A program made the translations under genes and the position numbers. Positions 33,086 through 43,344 of a DNA stretch of 64,000 nt are shown in pieces. The stretch comes from Pleurostoma richardsiae. Lineage: Eukaryota > Ascomycota > Sordariomycetes > Calosphaeriales > Pleurostomataceae. A model generated the notes under the pieces. It saw nothing but the letters and a program-made list of their open reading frames with translations, was not told the DNA's origin and made no database searches. The stretch spans positions 237,656-301,655 of the forward strand of contig JANBVO010000043.1 in NCBI GenBank assembly GCA_030052745.1. Direction: 5' to 3'. How positions within the stretch are numbered: position 1 is the first letter of the stretch; each line of letters opens with the position of its first letter.

Positions 33086-35261
33086 ATGTCCGAGGAAGTT
33101 GCGGATCCTCAGCCGTCAGGCGGGCCAGCCAAAAGCCCAGATAGCCCTGTTCCGGTCTCAGAGAATAAAAATGACCACCAGGAAGAAAATTCTTCGAGTA
33201 CAGGCCAGCAGGTATCACTTCAGAAGATACAAGAGCTACTCAAGACAAAAGACGATACTTCAAGATTCGTTGGTCTAGCACTGCTCAAGTCTGTTCTGGA
33301 TAACTCGCCAGATTTGAGGGAGGATGAAGCGTCCATCACAGCCCTCTGGGGCAGCATTTCCGTCAAATTCGTTGATCGCCTCCTACGGACAGGGGCTGGC
33401 CACGCCAACACGGGCAAGAGGAAGGATGCAAAGGACATGCTCGACTTGGCCGTTGCCGTGCTGCACACATTCACGGTGTTTCTGCCGGAGCAAGCAAAAC
33501 GGGAGGCCAAGCTGACGGGCCGGATTCCGATCCTAGTGAATGCTATCCTGTCAAGGTATGTCTCGGGGGGTGGGCACTTCGATCAGTGCTCGAGGCTAAC
33601 GAGAAGGTATAGTTCGGAGGCTACAACGCAGCTCATTCTCCAGACTCTCCTAACTCTAGTCAGCTTCCCGGAAGGAGCCCAGGTCTTTGCCGGGGTCGAT
33701 GATCTCAGCCCTTTGATTGAGATCGCTCCATCCCAACCGCTGGTGTTAGACATCCTGGAGTTCGCTTGGCTGAACTCAATGACTGTGGTCCAAGATGCAA
33801 CAGCACTCTCATCCCGAATAGACAAGTCAATCCAGAGCCTTGTCGCGTCTTTCAAGGGCACAGACGCAGTCACGCTCCTCACGTTCCTGGCAAAGTTACT
33901 CGGGAACCTCGACACACACGTAAGTACCTCGCAGGTAGATCCACCCAAGAGAGAAGCACGATGCTCACCACACATGGCAGGTTGTCCCTCCCCCGCTAGA
34001 CTGGCTTAAGCCCGTAATAGGCTTCATCCGCAACCTCGTCACCAGCCGGCCGACGGCAGCCGGCCGTGCGGCTTACACCAACCTATCCGCGACGCTCTTG
34101 CAGGTGTACCCATCTCAGGCGCCCCGGCTCCTCTTCTCCGAGGACGCCAGCACCGGCTCCGAAAAGCCCTTCTCCTTCCTCCTCGTCAACCTCCTCCTCA
34201 TCGACCTCCGCTCTTCCTTCCCCGCCCTCCTAGGGCAGCTCAACAGCCCCGAGTACGCCGACATCTCCCGGCGGCTCGCGTCCGCCTTCGACGTCGTATC
34301 CGCCTTCATTGGCTTCCTAGTCCGGTACATGGACGGCGACAGCATGGACGTCGACGCCGAGGGTGCCCATGACGCCGCGCACATGATGGCCCCGGACCTC
34401 CTCCTGAAGCTGCGCAAGGCCATCTCCGAGACCATGTCCGTGACCATCGAGTTCCTCCGCGACAGGTGGGACGCCTCCGTCGCGGGAGCCCTGGGCCTGC
34501 ACCCGGACGCCCGCGCCGCAGCCGCCAACACCGCCTCGGGGGCCTCGCGCCTCACCATCCCCTGGGAGTCCAAGGCCGCCCCCGTCGGCGGCGACCCCCT
34601 CGTGCTGGCCGCCGTGCGCGCCCTGGCCATCTGGCTGCGCGAGGACGACAACGACGTCCTGCGCGGGGAGGCCGCCGGCCTCGCCGACATGCTCGTCGAC
34701 CTGTACCGGACCAGCGCCGCGGGCGCCGGCCTCGACTTCCGCCGCGCGGTCCTCGTCGCCGTCGAGGGCATCGTCGCCGCCGAGGACGGCGCCGAGGCGC
34801 TCCTGGCTGAGGGCGCGTGGGACGTGCTCGCGCAGGACATGCTCGCCGCTCTGCGCGCCACCTCCGCCTCCCCGCCCGCCGGCCCCAGTCCCGACCTGGA
34901 GGCCGCCTCCGCGCGGGGCATCGAGATCGTGCGCGTCCTCCTCCCCATCGTCGAGGCGGAGCAGCCGGGACCGCGCGAGGCATGGATGGACGTCGTCACG
35001 CAGGTGGCGGCCTGGGACGTGCCCGAGGGCCCGCAGGCGTCGGCGGTGGTGCGCGACTTCCAGGCGGCGGTGCTGCAGCTCGTGGCGGCGTTGGTGGTGG
35101 GCGCGCATCCGGGGATGCGCAGACGGTACGTGCACTCGATGAGCGCGGTGGTGGGTATCGTCCGGCAGCTGAGGCGCAACACCGAGGAGGCAGGTGTGCA
35201 GGACCCGGGCCTGCTGGAGTCTTTGGAGGATGTCGAGACTACGTTGAACGCCCTGCGGTAG
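33086..35261 (+). CDS. Neurochondrin-family protein
   Basis: Three exons: 33086-33555, 33613-33919 and 33981-35261; 685 residues. The protein matches the neurochondrin family (helical repeat protein, known in fungi mostly as an uncharacterised DUF1941-type protein). Recognisable parts are QKIQELLKTKDDTSRFVGLA near the N-terminus, LWGSISVKFVDRLLR, and LLTLVSFPEGAQVFAG, followed by many predicted helices to the C-terminus (LESLEDVETTLNALR). The first 45 residues are polar and unstructured. In animals neurochondrin acts in neurite growth and Sm-protein handling; its fungal role is not settled, so I assign none. Exon 3 is far more GC-rich (C/G in nearly all third positions from about 34100 on) than exons 1 and 2, and the opposite strand is open for over 350 codons in two frames, which I take as a by-product of codon bias. 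Confidence 0.85.
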
Positions 35262-35862
35262 TGGAATTGTGTGCCCGGGATGCCGGGGTTTGGTTATGGG
35301 GCCTTGAGCCGTCACAAGGTAGTTCCGGACAGTGTGGTGGTTACCGGATATTGTCCTAGGGGTGAACTGCATAGCAATTGGCATCATCGACACTTCTTAT
35401 CGAGGCACGCTCATCAGGGTAGCAGGGACTCCATAGTGTTTGGTGTTTGGCACAGAAGTTTCCATTTGCTATTTGTAGCTATATTTGCATACCCATACTC
35501 CTTGATACCATACACCAGATGACATGAAGCGGCTTTGAACGCCGCTTCGCAACACCCACTTCCACTTCCTCCATCTGCAGATATCGCCTGGTCCTACCAT
35601 GGATCATCTGCCCCTCGCATTGTCCATGGCGTAAATGCGAGCCCAGGCAAGATTTCCGGCATGTATCCAAGACGACCCTGCTTCTGCCCATCATACCTCC
35701 GCTTCCTCGAAGACCGAAGGGCGGGAAAGACCCAAGTATCGTACATGGAATGCGGTGATTATGAAGGAGCAAGTCAAAAATAGACCGAGTAAACCGAAAC
35801 CAAAGGACATTCAGCGGATTACAACAATTATTCAGTCTTTCCCATCTCTTCAGACAGCCGTC
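35262..35862. other. Convergent 3' intergenic region (neurochondrin / Nrd1-like)
   Basis: 601 bp between opposite-strand stop codons, expected to hold both 3' UTRs. ORFs here (for example 35635-36054) run into the next gene's coding region and are shadows. Confidence 0.5.
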
Positions 35863-38259
35863 TTAGTTGGCCACCTCTTCCTCAACCCATCCGTTCAAGC
35901 CACCCTGAATCGCCAAGCCAAAACCGGTGCCCATGCCTCCGTAGCTCGATTGATATTGGTGTCCTCTTCGTTCGCCCTCACCGCCACCAGTGCTGCCGGG
36001 GACGCTGCTTGGGCTGGTGCCACCGTTCTCGAAACCAGGGGCGAGAACTGGTAGGCTTACAGCACGATTGTGCTGACCGCGGGGGTTCCCAGGGGCGAGC
36101 AGGCCGCCAATGGTGGTCGCACCGGACGAGGACGTCTGGTTCATAAATCCATTCGATATGCTAGCCGACTGACTATGGTTGGAGATCGGGCCCTGGGGCA
36201 CCTCAATAGTCAGCTCGTTCGGAGATGGGGAGGCGGTTCCGAATAGAGCGGCTTGCTGTGAGATCAGGACCTGCTGCTGCTGCTGCTGCTGTTGCTGGGC
36301 CTGCTGCGAAACGTGGCTGAGGTACAGCGTCAGCGGGTTGGCTTGAGCATTGAACAGACCAGGACCATTCGGGCTCTGGGCATTGGTCGGAGAGCCACTG
36401 TTCTGGCTAGATGCCTGCGGAGGAGGAGACGGGACGGTCTCGTTGCGTGGTGACTGGGACTGCTGAAGCTGGCGAGGCGGGTTTCCGCAGCGATCCTTGC
36501 CAAAGTTGACCTTGAACTTCCTGTACTCCTCCTTGCTCCGGACAGCCTCAATCGCCTTGATAGCGTTGGCAATGTTGGTGAAGTTGACAAAAGCGCAGCT
36601 CTTCTCGCGCAGCGTGTTGACCAGCTCGATCTCGCCGTACTCAGAGAAGTCCTGTCTCAGCCTTTCTTCGGTCCAGGTTTCATCCAGGTTACCGATGTAG
36701 ACGTTTCGAGAAGCACCGCCACTAACAGCCAGTGCGATCGCCGGAGGAAGCGCGCCTGAGTGCTTGCCCCAGCCAATCTTCAACCGTCGGTTGTGGATCA
36801 TCAAGCCCTGCAGATTGCTGAGGGCATAGAAGGAGGCGGCAGCAGTGGGGTCAATGAATGTCACGAAGCAGATGTGCTTGTCCGGAATATACCGAATGTG
36901 ATGGAGAAGGCCACCACGGACCACATTGCAGATCTCCTCAATGGTCGTCTCTGGGTGGATGTTGCCCAGGTAGATGGTTCGGTTTCCGAGGTTGTTGATA
37001 CCGCCAGCAGTCGTGGCAACGGCTGCTGCGGCAACCGACTGCTGCGCCAAAGCGCTGGAGATCAGGTCACGGTCAGCGCCCGTCAGCATGTGGGCATAGC
37101 TTGGAGCAATGCCAAGGTACTGGGCAGCGTTTTGCTGCTGCGTCTTGGAAACGTAGGCGCATCTGTCCTTGCCATAGTAGACCCGTCGTGGAGTCTGCCA
37201 CTTGGCTTCCTGGGGAAGCTGAGAGACGGCCTTGATGGCGTTGGAGATGGACAGGAAATGCACGAATGCGATGTTCTTCTCGCGGACGATCTTCACGGTA
37301 TCGATGGCTCCGAACTTGCCGAGATCCTCCCTCAGCTCTTCCTCAGTGATATCCTCCGGCAGATTGCCGAGATAGACGTTCCGGGAAGCGCCTGACTGCT
37401 GCACAGCAAGTGCTACCGAGGTTGGCACTTGAGATGGCTTGCCCCAGCCGACCTTGATATCCTGTCCCTTGATGCAGAGCTTCTTCAAGATGGCATCCGA
37501 GTGGAAATGGGTCGCAGAGCTGGCGTCCAAGAAAGATATGAAAGCGCAGTTCTTGTCGGGCAGCAGGCGGACAGATTCGATCTGACCGCTGCGGACATGG
37601 CCGAGAATCTCCTCGGCTGATGTGTCCGGGGGAATATTGCCCAGATACACGGTCCGGCTTGTGCCACCAACCAGTCCAGGGGACAGGGAGACGGGTGAAG
37701 TCGGTTGCATGGACATCTGTACCTGCCCTCCCAGCTGGTTGTACCCGTTGGTAGGCGACTGTGGAGAGTAGAACTGCGGGGCCCCGTATGCGGACGGCGA
37801 TACGATCGCCTGGTAGGCCTGAGCGGACATGTTTTGCTGCACAGGGCTGCCGATGCCGTTTTGTTGCTGGTGCTGGTTCATCTGTTGCTGGGCTTGCTGG
37901 AGTCCAGTCAGGCTCTGGAACTGAGGGCTGGTGAAGCCAGCAGGCGAGCCAGGCTGGAAGGGGCTCCCAAGGAGCAGCTGAGAAGGAAGCAGAGGGGTGA
38001 ACTGCATATCGAAAGCAGTGCCAGGGCTGGTCATATCGGGGCCATTCTGAGGAGCTTGCTGGCCAATGGTTCCAGTGTTAATGGTGGGGATGTTGGCACG
38101 CCGGGGGTGTCTGTCACCAAAGCCGCTGATATTGGAGGTGAAGGCGCCATGAGAGAATCCCGTGTCACTATTTGAGGGCTTTGAGACATGTCCGGGAAAG
38201 CGACCTACAGGACCGGCGCCTGGGGCAGACTGCCCTACGGCACCTGACATGTCCTGCAT
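35863..38259 (-). CDS. Four-RRM RNA-binding protein of the Nrd1/Msa2 type
   Basis: A single exon of 798 codons. Four RRM domains lie at about residues 203-276 (RTVYLGNIPPDTSAEEI), 291-365 (RNVYLGNLPEDITEEEL), 425-497 (RTIYLGNIHPETTIEEI) and 514-590 (RNVYIGNLDETWTEERL). Each has an RNP2-type strand and an RNP1 variant (NCAFISFLD, NIAFVHFLS, HICFVTFID, SCAFVNFTN). RRM1 and RRM3 end in the paired KVGWGK / KIGWGK string and RRM2 and RRM4 in YYGKDRC / NFGKDRC, the layout of S. pombe Nrd1, a cytoplasmic regulator of sexual development and cytokinesis mRNAs. Flanks are Gln/Ser/Gly-rich and unstructured, with a polyglutamine run near residue 656 (CTG-repeat DNA around 36271-36300). No intron was seen; the frame stays open for some codons above the ATG, so an upstream exon is possible. 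The symbol is left blank because Nrd1 means another protein in budding yeast. Confidence 0.93.
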   Translation of the reverse strand: MQDMSGAVGQSAPGAGPVGRFPGHVSKPSNSDTGFSHGAFTSNISGFGDRHPRRANIPTINTGTIGQQAPQNGPDMTSPGTAFDMQFTPLLPSQLLLGSPFQPGSPAGFTSPQFQSLTGLQQAQQQMNQHQQQNGIGSPVQQNMSAQAYQAIVSPSAYGAPQFYSPQSPTNGYNQLGGQVQMSMQPTSPVSLSPGLVGGTSRTVYLGNIPPDTSAEEILGHVRSGQIESVRLLPDKNCAFISFLDASSATHFHSDAILKKLCIKGQDIKVGWGKPSQVPTSVALAVQQSGASRNVYLGNLPEDITEEELREDLGKFGAIDTVKIVREKNIAFVHFLSISNAIKAVSQLPQEAKWQTPRRVYYGKDRCAYVSKTQQQNAAQYLGIAPSYAHMLTGADRDLISSALAQQSVAAAAVATTAGGINNLGNRTIYLGNIHPETTIEEICNVVRGGLLHHIRYIPDKHICFVTFIDPTAAASFYALSNLQGLMIHNRRLKIGWGKHSGALPPAIALAVSGGASRNVYIGNLDETWTEERLRQDFSEYGEIELVNTLREKSCAFVNFTNIANAIKAIEAVRSKEEYRKFKVNFGKDRCGNPPRQLQQSQSPRNETVPSPPPQASSQNSGSPTNAQSPNGPGLFNAQANPLTLYLSHVSQQAQQQQQQQQQVLISQQAALFGTASPSPNELTIEVPQGPISNHSQSASISNGFMNQTSSSGATTIGGLLAPGNPRGQHNRAVSLPVLAPGFENGGTSPSSVPGSTGGGEGERRGHQYQSSYGGMGTGFGLAIQGGLNGWVEEEVAN
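36271..36299 (-). repeat. CAG/CTG trinucleotide repeat coding polyglutamine
   Basis: On the plus strand this is an interrupted run of CTG with one GTTG break; on the coding minus strand it encodes about ten Gln residues in the C-terminal low-complexity part of the Nrd1-like protein. Such tracts often vary in length between strains. Confidence 0.8.
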
Positions 38260-38285
38260 CCCGAGGAGATGAGGAGGGACCAGGC

Positions 38286-38299
38286 CGTCCCTAGGGACG
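38286..38299. repeat. 14-bp perfect palindrome CGTCCCTAGGGACG in the leader of the Nrd1-like gene
   Basis: The sequence equals its own reverse complement and ends 27 bp upstream of the start codon at 38259. In RNA it could form a short stem only with a minimal loop, so a DNA-binding dimer site is as plausible. Function is unknown. Confidence 0.6.
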
Positions 38300-39058
38300 T
38301 GGGATAGGATGGCCGTTTTGAAAGATTATAGGTGCCCGGCGAGCAGGCACAAGTTTGTCGATGAGGCGCGTTGGAATGTGCTGCACTTGATTCCAAGTCC
38401 AGACAGTTGCGAGGCGAATCGGCCGGGATATTCCTTGCAAACGATCGTCGGTCGGTGCGCAGCTCCGGGGGAAAAAATTGACGGTCACAGCACGAGGTTC
38501 AGACTAGAGAACCGGGTCTGTGAAGAAGTTCGCGGAGGGTCTGATACAGGCAGATGTCGTATGTGCAATTGGCTTGGCAGCTCGTATTATTCTCGAAGTC
38601 GAGGGAGCTCGCGGCTACGGTGGCCAATGTACAGATGAAGCTTGGGATGTCGACAACGGTCCTCAAGGGTCGGCGAAAACTCGCTGGTCTTTGGTCTGCG
38701 CAGATAAAGCTGATATTACCGGGCCCGGGAGGCGGCGCTCAAACGAAGGTTGTGAAGAGAGAAGCGAGGAATGTACGACGCCTGAGCTGTTTGTGCTACA
38801 GGGAGTTTGGCCGAGAAGTCGGAGCTGACAGCGTCAAAGGAAACCAAAAGATTATAACCGATATATGGTAATGAATGTGGGCGAAGGAAGTCTTGCTGGA
38901 TCTGCGAGGGCGAGAGGATCGGGGCCAGCAGAGGGAAGAGAGCCGAGGAGCAAGATATTCGCACAAGGAGGCGGCAGCGGATATGTAGGATTTAGAAGGA
39001 CATAAGAAGCGAAGAGGATCGACGCAGAGGAGAATCCTCACGCAGAGCGGCAATTCGA

Positions 39059-39213
39059 GTGAGCGAGCGAAAGAAGAAGAAAGAAGAGAGAACGAGCGGG
39101 ACGGAAGACAGAGAGAGTGAAGAGAGTCTCTGGGTGTCGGTGGAGAGAAGAAAGGAGGGAAGAAAGGAGGAGAGGAGGAGAAGCAAAATGAGAGAAGCGA
39201 GCGAGAGAGAGCG
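39059..39213. repeat. Polypurine (GA-rich) tract
   Basis: About 155 bp that are almost all A and G on the plus strand (GAAAGAAGAAGAAAGAAGAG and similar). On the strand of the Nrd1-like gene it reads as a CT-rich tract 0.8-0.95 kb above the start codon, like CT-rich promoter or leader elements of fungal genes. Long ORFs on both strands here are artefacts of the biased composition. Confidence 0.75.
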
Positions 39214-39430
39214 CGTGTGCGGGCGTGCGGCGGCGGCGTTGGCGTAGCGTAGCGTAGGGGGGAAGGAGTGACCTGGACCGGGGTGCTCGTGGTTGTAGAT
39301 TGCCCAAAGCGGAAGAGTTGGAATTGGCCGCGCTAAGTTTAATGAGCGAGGCCAGGGATTTCAGGAGAGCAAAAGAGCAATCGAACCCACCCGGGGCCAC
39401 CACCAGGCGGGTTTTGGGGCTGCTGTCAAG

Positions 39431-39487
39431 CACGCACGCACGCGCACACACGAACCACCACCACCACAACCACCACACACACCCACC
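39431..39487. repeat. CA/CCA/GCAC-rich microsatellite
   Basis: Imperfect short repeats: GCAC units, then CACA, then CCA triplets and again CACA. Simple-sequence DNA; no coding potential. Confidence 0.75.
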
Positions 39488-40871
39488 TCTCCTACCAACC
39501 CAAGGTACCTAGATAGATGCGTACTTCTGTACTGTACATGTACATTCGAGGCTCTCCAAAGACGATAGACGTGGACGCTGATTCTGCATGGTTGTGGTAG
39601 GGGTACCTATTGCCCTTCCGATATCGAGTTCTTGGAGGGGGGTTAACTGGCACATGCGCAATGCTCACGCCCTTTCACGATGGGGACCTGGAATGGATGT
39701 ATGTCAACCTGCAATCTTTGCTGTGTCTGTACACTACCTACCTACCTATATGATTCCCGAGCTACAGATAGCAGAAACCAATACAACGAATAGCAGCGAA
39801 TATTACAAGGAGTCGCCGTCATATTCATGAGAGTTGCTAATGCCACTCTTCTTCCCTACCTAGGTAGTCCGTATAGCACAGCACAGCCATTAAGGCTCGA
39901 GGCACTCGATGTCTCCTGTTCGCAGACATCCGGCCGTGCATCAGGGGAGGTCGACCGCACTGCTACCCTCTGTTTCTCCCTACATGCCACCCCTAGGAAT
40001 CTCCTGCTACCCCCCAAACAGGAACCCGCATCGACAGCAAAACGGCTTTGCGGAAGCTCCCAACCGTCTGACTAGCTTACAGATTGCCTGTCTTACAATC
40101 GGCTCCTCTCGAGGCCCAGTCCAGGCCCAGTTCAGCCAGAATAACGGCCGTCCGGCCGCATAGTGTCCAGCCACCTTGATTTTCCAGCAAATCGCCGTGG
40201 CGGCAGCCAGATAAAGGGCTTTCCCGGGGCTTGGCCTAGCAGCACCATCCATTATCGATCGATGCGTCCGTCCCTCCTGGGCTCTCCTCCGAGCCCTCGA
40301 GCACATTAGCTCCGCGAACCCCTGTGCCTCGTCGCGAGGGTGACATCGAGAGCTCTGACCACCGTCTGCGGGTGAAACGAAGGTGCTGCTGCGGCAAGAG
40401 GACCAGACCACGTTGGAACTCATGGCCCGGTCGTGCAACGGGGCGGGGCCGAGGGAGGCGAAGGCATCGACAGGAGCTCGAGCTTTGCCGACTTCGACTT
40501 GTCTCGGTCTCTCGAGCGTCGTAGGCTAGGCTGGATCTCTATCTCGCTCCTCCAGCCCACAAGAGCAACACGTCAATTGCCGCCGCCTTGCAGCCTCGAG
40601 CAGCTAAAGGCGGGTGGTGGAGGTACCATCATCCCAGGCTTCCCAAGGGGGCTATTCGGAAGATACATAGCACGCAAGCACTTCACGCCAATGTCGCCTA
40701 GCCGTGGTCCCTTACAGGAGACGCTAGCCGCGACGAACGGGGCTACTCCTGCAGGAACCATCAAGGGAAATGTGGATCCTCCGGTAGCAAAGCCGGTACA
40801 AGGTGTGAGAATGGGGCGACACTTCTTGTGTACGGTGCAAGCTATTTACAGGCACTCATATCAGCACGGAA

Positions 40872-40950
40872 TACTCCGTACGGAGTGGTTGGATACAGGC
40901 TCGTGTGCTTAGACACGCCGGCTTGCCAGGTGGGCAAGCCATACGGAGTA
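40872..40950. repeat. 79-bp segment bounded by 9-bp inverted repeats TACTCCGTA / TACGGAGTA
   Basis: TACTCCGTA at 40872-40880 and its exact reverse complement at 40942-40950 bracket 61 bp. The left copy is part of a perfect 14-bp palindrome (ACTCCGTACGGAGT, 40873-40886). Just inside the right end is a hairpin: GGCTTGCC (40920-40927), 5-nt loop, GGCAAGCC (40933-40940). This may be a relic of a tiny inverted-repeat element or a protein-binding cluster; I cannot decide. Confidence 0.45.
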
Positions 40951-41433
40951 CATGCCAATAGTCAGCGAGCGAGGCGGTTCCCGTGTATGAGAGGGCAGCC
41001 CGCCTCCAGATTGAAGAAACGCCCGCAAAGTGCTCCGCACACGGACAATCTGCAGTCCCCCTATTTAGCCTGCTGCACCCCGTATCTGTGCAACACACCC
41101 GTAGGACGGCGGCAATGGAGGCCAAAGGAGCAGACGCGGGAGATCTAGCTGGGCTGATTGGCTGATGGAGATCTCGCCGGGCTTTCTGCAGTTCCTTTGT
41201 TTCCACGATCGACAAAACAGATACCAGATACTCTCGCAGTGCTCCATAAGGACGGTGAAGCAAATATGCTAGAAAGGAAGCGCCTCTCCATTCGTTAATA
41301 TTCCCAGGTGAGAAAAAGAAACATGTCACACGTCCCTCAAGTCGCCGAAATCTATAGAGTCTACCGCGCATCTATCTCAGTTCCCTCCCAAGCAGCAACA
41401 GGCCTGACATTGGTAATCCCGCGCACCTTAAGC

Positions 41434-43344
41434 TCACGGCTTGCAGCGGCCCATAAAACGGGGGTACAGGCAGCAAGTACGGACGGTATGCTGGTTGGCA
41501 AGCCAAGCGAGAAACCGCTCCAGGCCCAGGCCGTAACCGCCGTGGGGAGACGTACCATACCTACAAGAACTCCGTCAGCGATACGCATTCTCTACGACCC
41601 AGAAGGCCAGCAGGATGTCCAGGAAACACTTACTTGCGCTGGTCGAGATACCAGTAGTACGGCGCCGGGTCAATGCCCTGCTTGTGGAACGCCTGCATGA
41701 GCTCGTCGTAGCCCTCCATCCTCATCGAGCCGCCGACGATCTCGCCCACGCCAGGTACCAGCACATCCACGCTCTCGGTGACACGAAGGTCGTTCGGGTC
41801 CTTCTTCATGTAGAAGGCCTTAATTTCCACGGGGAAGTGCGTCAGCAGGATGGGCCGGTTGATGGCGTCCGTCATCTTGCGCTCCGCCGCCTCGGCGATG
41901 TCGTCGCCGAAGACATGCGGGTTGCCCTCCTCGTTGAGGATAGGCGGGTCCTGCGCGTTGAGCCAGTCAATGGCATCGCTGTCCCGGACGCATAATTAGC
42001 ATTATTCCAGTACTTCTACGACAAGCTTCTGCTAGACGCGTTGTTAGCTCACCTGTACTTCATCCTCAGGAACGGCCGGCTGGGCTTCTGGAAAGTAGGG
42101 TTGAGCGCCTTCAGGTAGGCGGCGGTATCGGGGTCCTCGTAGACCATGTCGACGACACGGCAGATAAGCTCCTCCAGGTGCGTGAGGAGGTCCTCGAAAG
42201 TGATGAAGTCGAGCTCGGCCTCGATGTGCGTGTACTCGGACAGGTGGCGGCGCGTCAGGGACTTCTCCGCCCGGAAGGACTTCTCGATACAGTAGACGTT
42301 GCCCAGGGACGGGAGCACCGTCTCTAGGTACAGCTGGCTGGACTGCGTCAGGTAGGCGTCCTCGCCGTAGTAGTTAAACTTGAACAGCGTGGAGCCACCC
42401 TCTACCTGGGTTTGCACCAGCGCGGGCGGCGAGACCTGGCGGATCTTCAGCTTCTGGTAGAAGGACCGGAAGGCGAAGTCCACCTCCGATCGGACCTTCA
42501 TAACCGACGACGCATTGTCGCCTCGCAGCACCAGGTGCCTGTTGTCGAGCATCTCCGCGTCCCACATGTTCTGCGAGGACGAGACCTTGTTGGTGATCGC
42601 CTCCGCATCGCCCGGCGCCACGCCGATCACTTCATAGTAGTCCACGTGCAACTCGCGGTTGTCCGGGGCGGACTGACCAGCCGGAACCTTTTTCAGCTCG
42701 CCATAGAGGGCCAGCGCAGTACCCTGCGCGAAAGTCATGGCATCGTAGGTTTTCGTGAGAGGGCCTGAGGGGAGGACACATTGGAGATGGCCATAGCCGT
42801 CAATCAGAGTGATGAACGTAGCCTGCTTCTGAGGTCTCAGGCGGTGAATCCGACCAGAGACCTTGACCCTCATCCCCTTCGTGTCTTTATCACCGAGCTC
42901 GACGTCCTTCTCCCCAATCTTCATCTTCACAGCCTTTGGCAGCGACGGATCCTCCTTGATCACGATCTTCTTCGCCTCCTCCAAGTTCTTGAGTCTCTGT
43001 TTCCGCGCCTCTTCCTCCTGCTCCAGAGCCTGCTGCTGCTTCACAAGCTTTTTCTTGTGGGCATCGAGCGCCGATTGGGCCTTTTTGACGGCACTTTTGG
43101 CCGGCTCCTTCCATAGCAAGCGAACCGAGGGATCGCCGCCCTCGCCCAGAGGGCCAGTCACAGACGACCGGACCTGGTATTGCACCGTCGGCTTGTCCAG
43201 GTTCTGGATGAAGGCGTACCCGAGGGTCTTGAAGGGTTTCTGCTCTGAGCCGTCGGCGGTGGAGTCATCGGCGCCGGTGTCGGTGTCAACGTAGACCTTC
43301 TCGCCATCCTTAAGGCGCTCGGCCAGTTCCTGTACTGCGGCCAT
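41434..43344 (-). CDS. DED81: Asparaginyl-tRNA synthetase, cytoplasmic
   Basis: Three exons on the minus strand: 43344-42053, 41978-41634 and 41560-41434; introns of 74 and 73 nt; 587 residues. It charges tRNA-Asn in the cytosol. After an N-terminal eukaryotic extension with a Lys/Glu-rich coiled segment ([20 protein letters not shown]), the OB-fold anticodon-binding domain begins near residue 155 ([20 protein letters not shown]). The class II catalytic core shows motif 2 ([20 protein letters not shown]) and motif 3 ([19 protein letters not shown]), and ends [13 protein letters not shown]. The class IIb layout and the [16 protein letters not shown] string fix the identity as AsnRS over AspRS. 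No presequence is visible. The last donor is CGCAA|GTAAGT with acceptor TTGTAG|G; without splicing, the frame stops immediately at TAA. Two TGACTCA sites upstream suggest amino-acid starvation control. Confidence 0.97.

Larger units (their letters stand above)
38260..41433. other. 3.2-kb intergenic region with polypurine tract, microsatellites and palindromes
   Basis: This lies upstream of the Nrd1-like gene and downstream of the Asn-tRNA synthetase gene, both leftward. No ORF in it shows a domain. The part next to the Nrd1-like gene (38.3-39.5 kb) is CT-rich on the coding strand and probably its promoter and leader. It also contains a 14-bp palindrome (38286-38299), a purine tract (39059-39213), a CA/CCA microsatellite (39431-39487), TACCTAGGTA (39857-39866) and a cluster of small inverted repeats at 40872-40950. 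Confidence 0.55.

Noticed and set aside
34115-35393. Two antisense ORFs of 355 and 358 codons opposite neurochondrin exon 3
   Set aside because: They lie opposite a GC-rich coding exon with strong third-position bias, are Arg/Ala/Gly/His-rich without any domain, and lack splice or leader context.
39059-39478. ORFs on both strands within the purine tract (for example 39038-39478 minus)
   Set aside because: Open only because purine-rich DNA rarely forms stop codons in some frames; products are low complexity.
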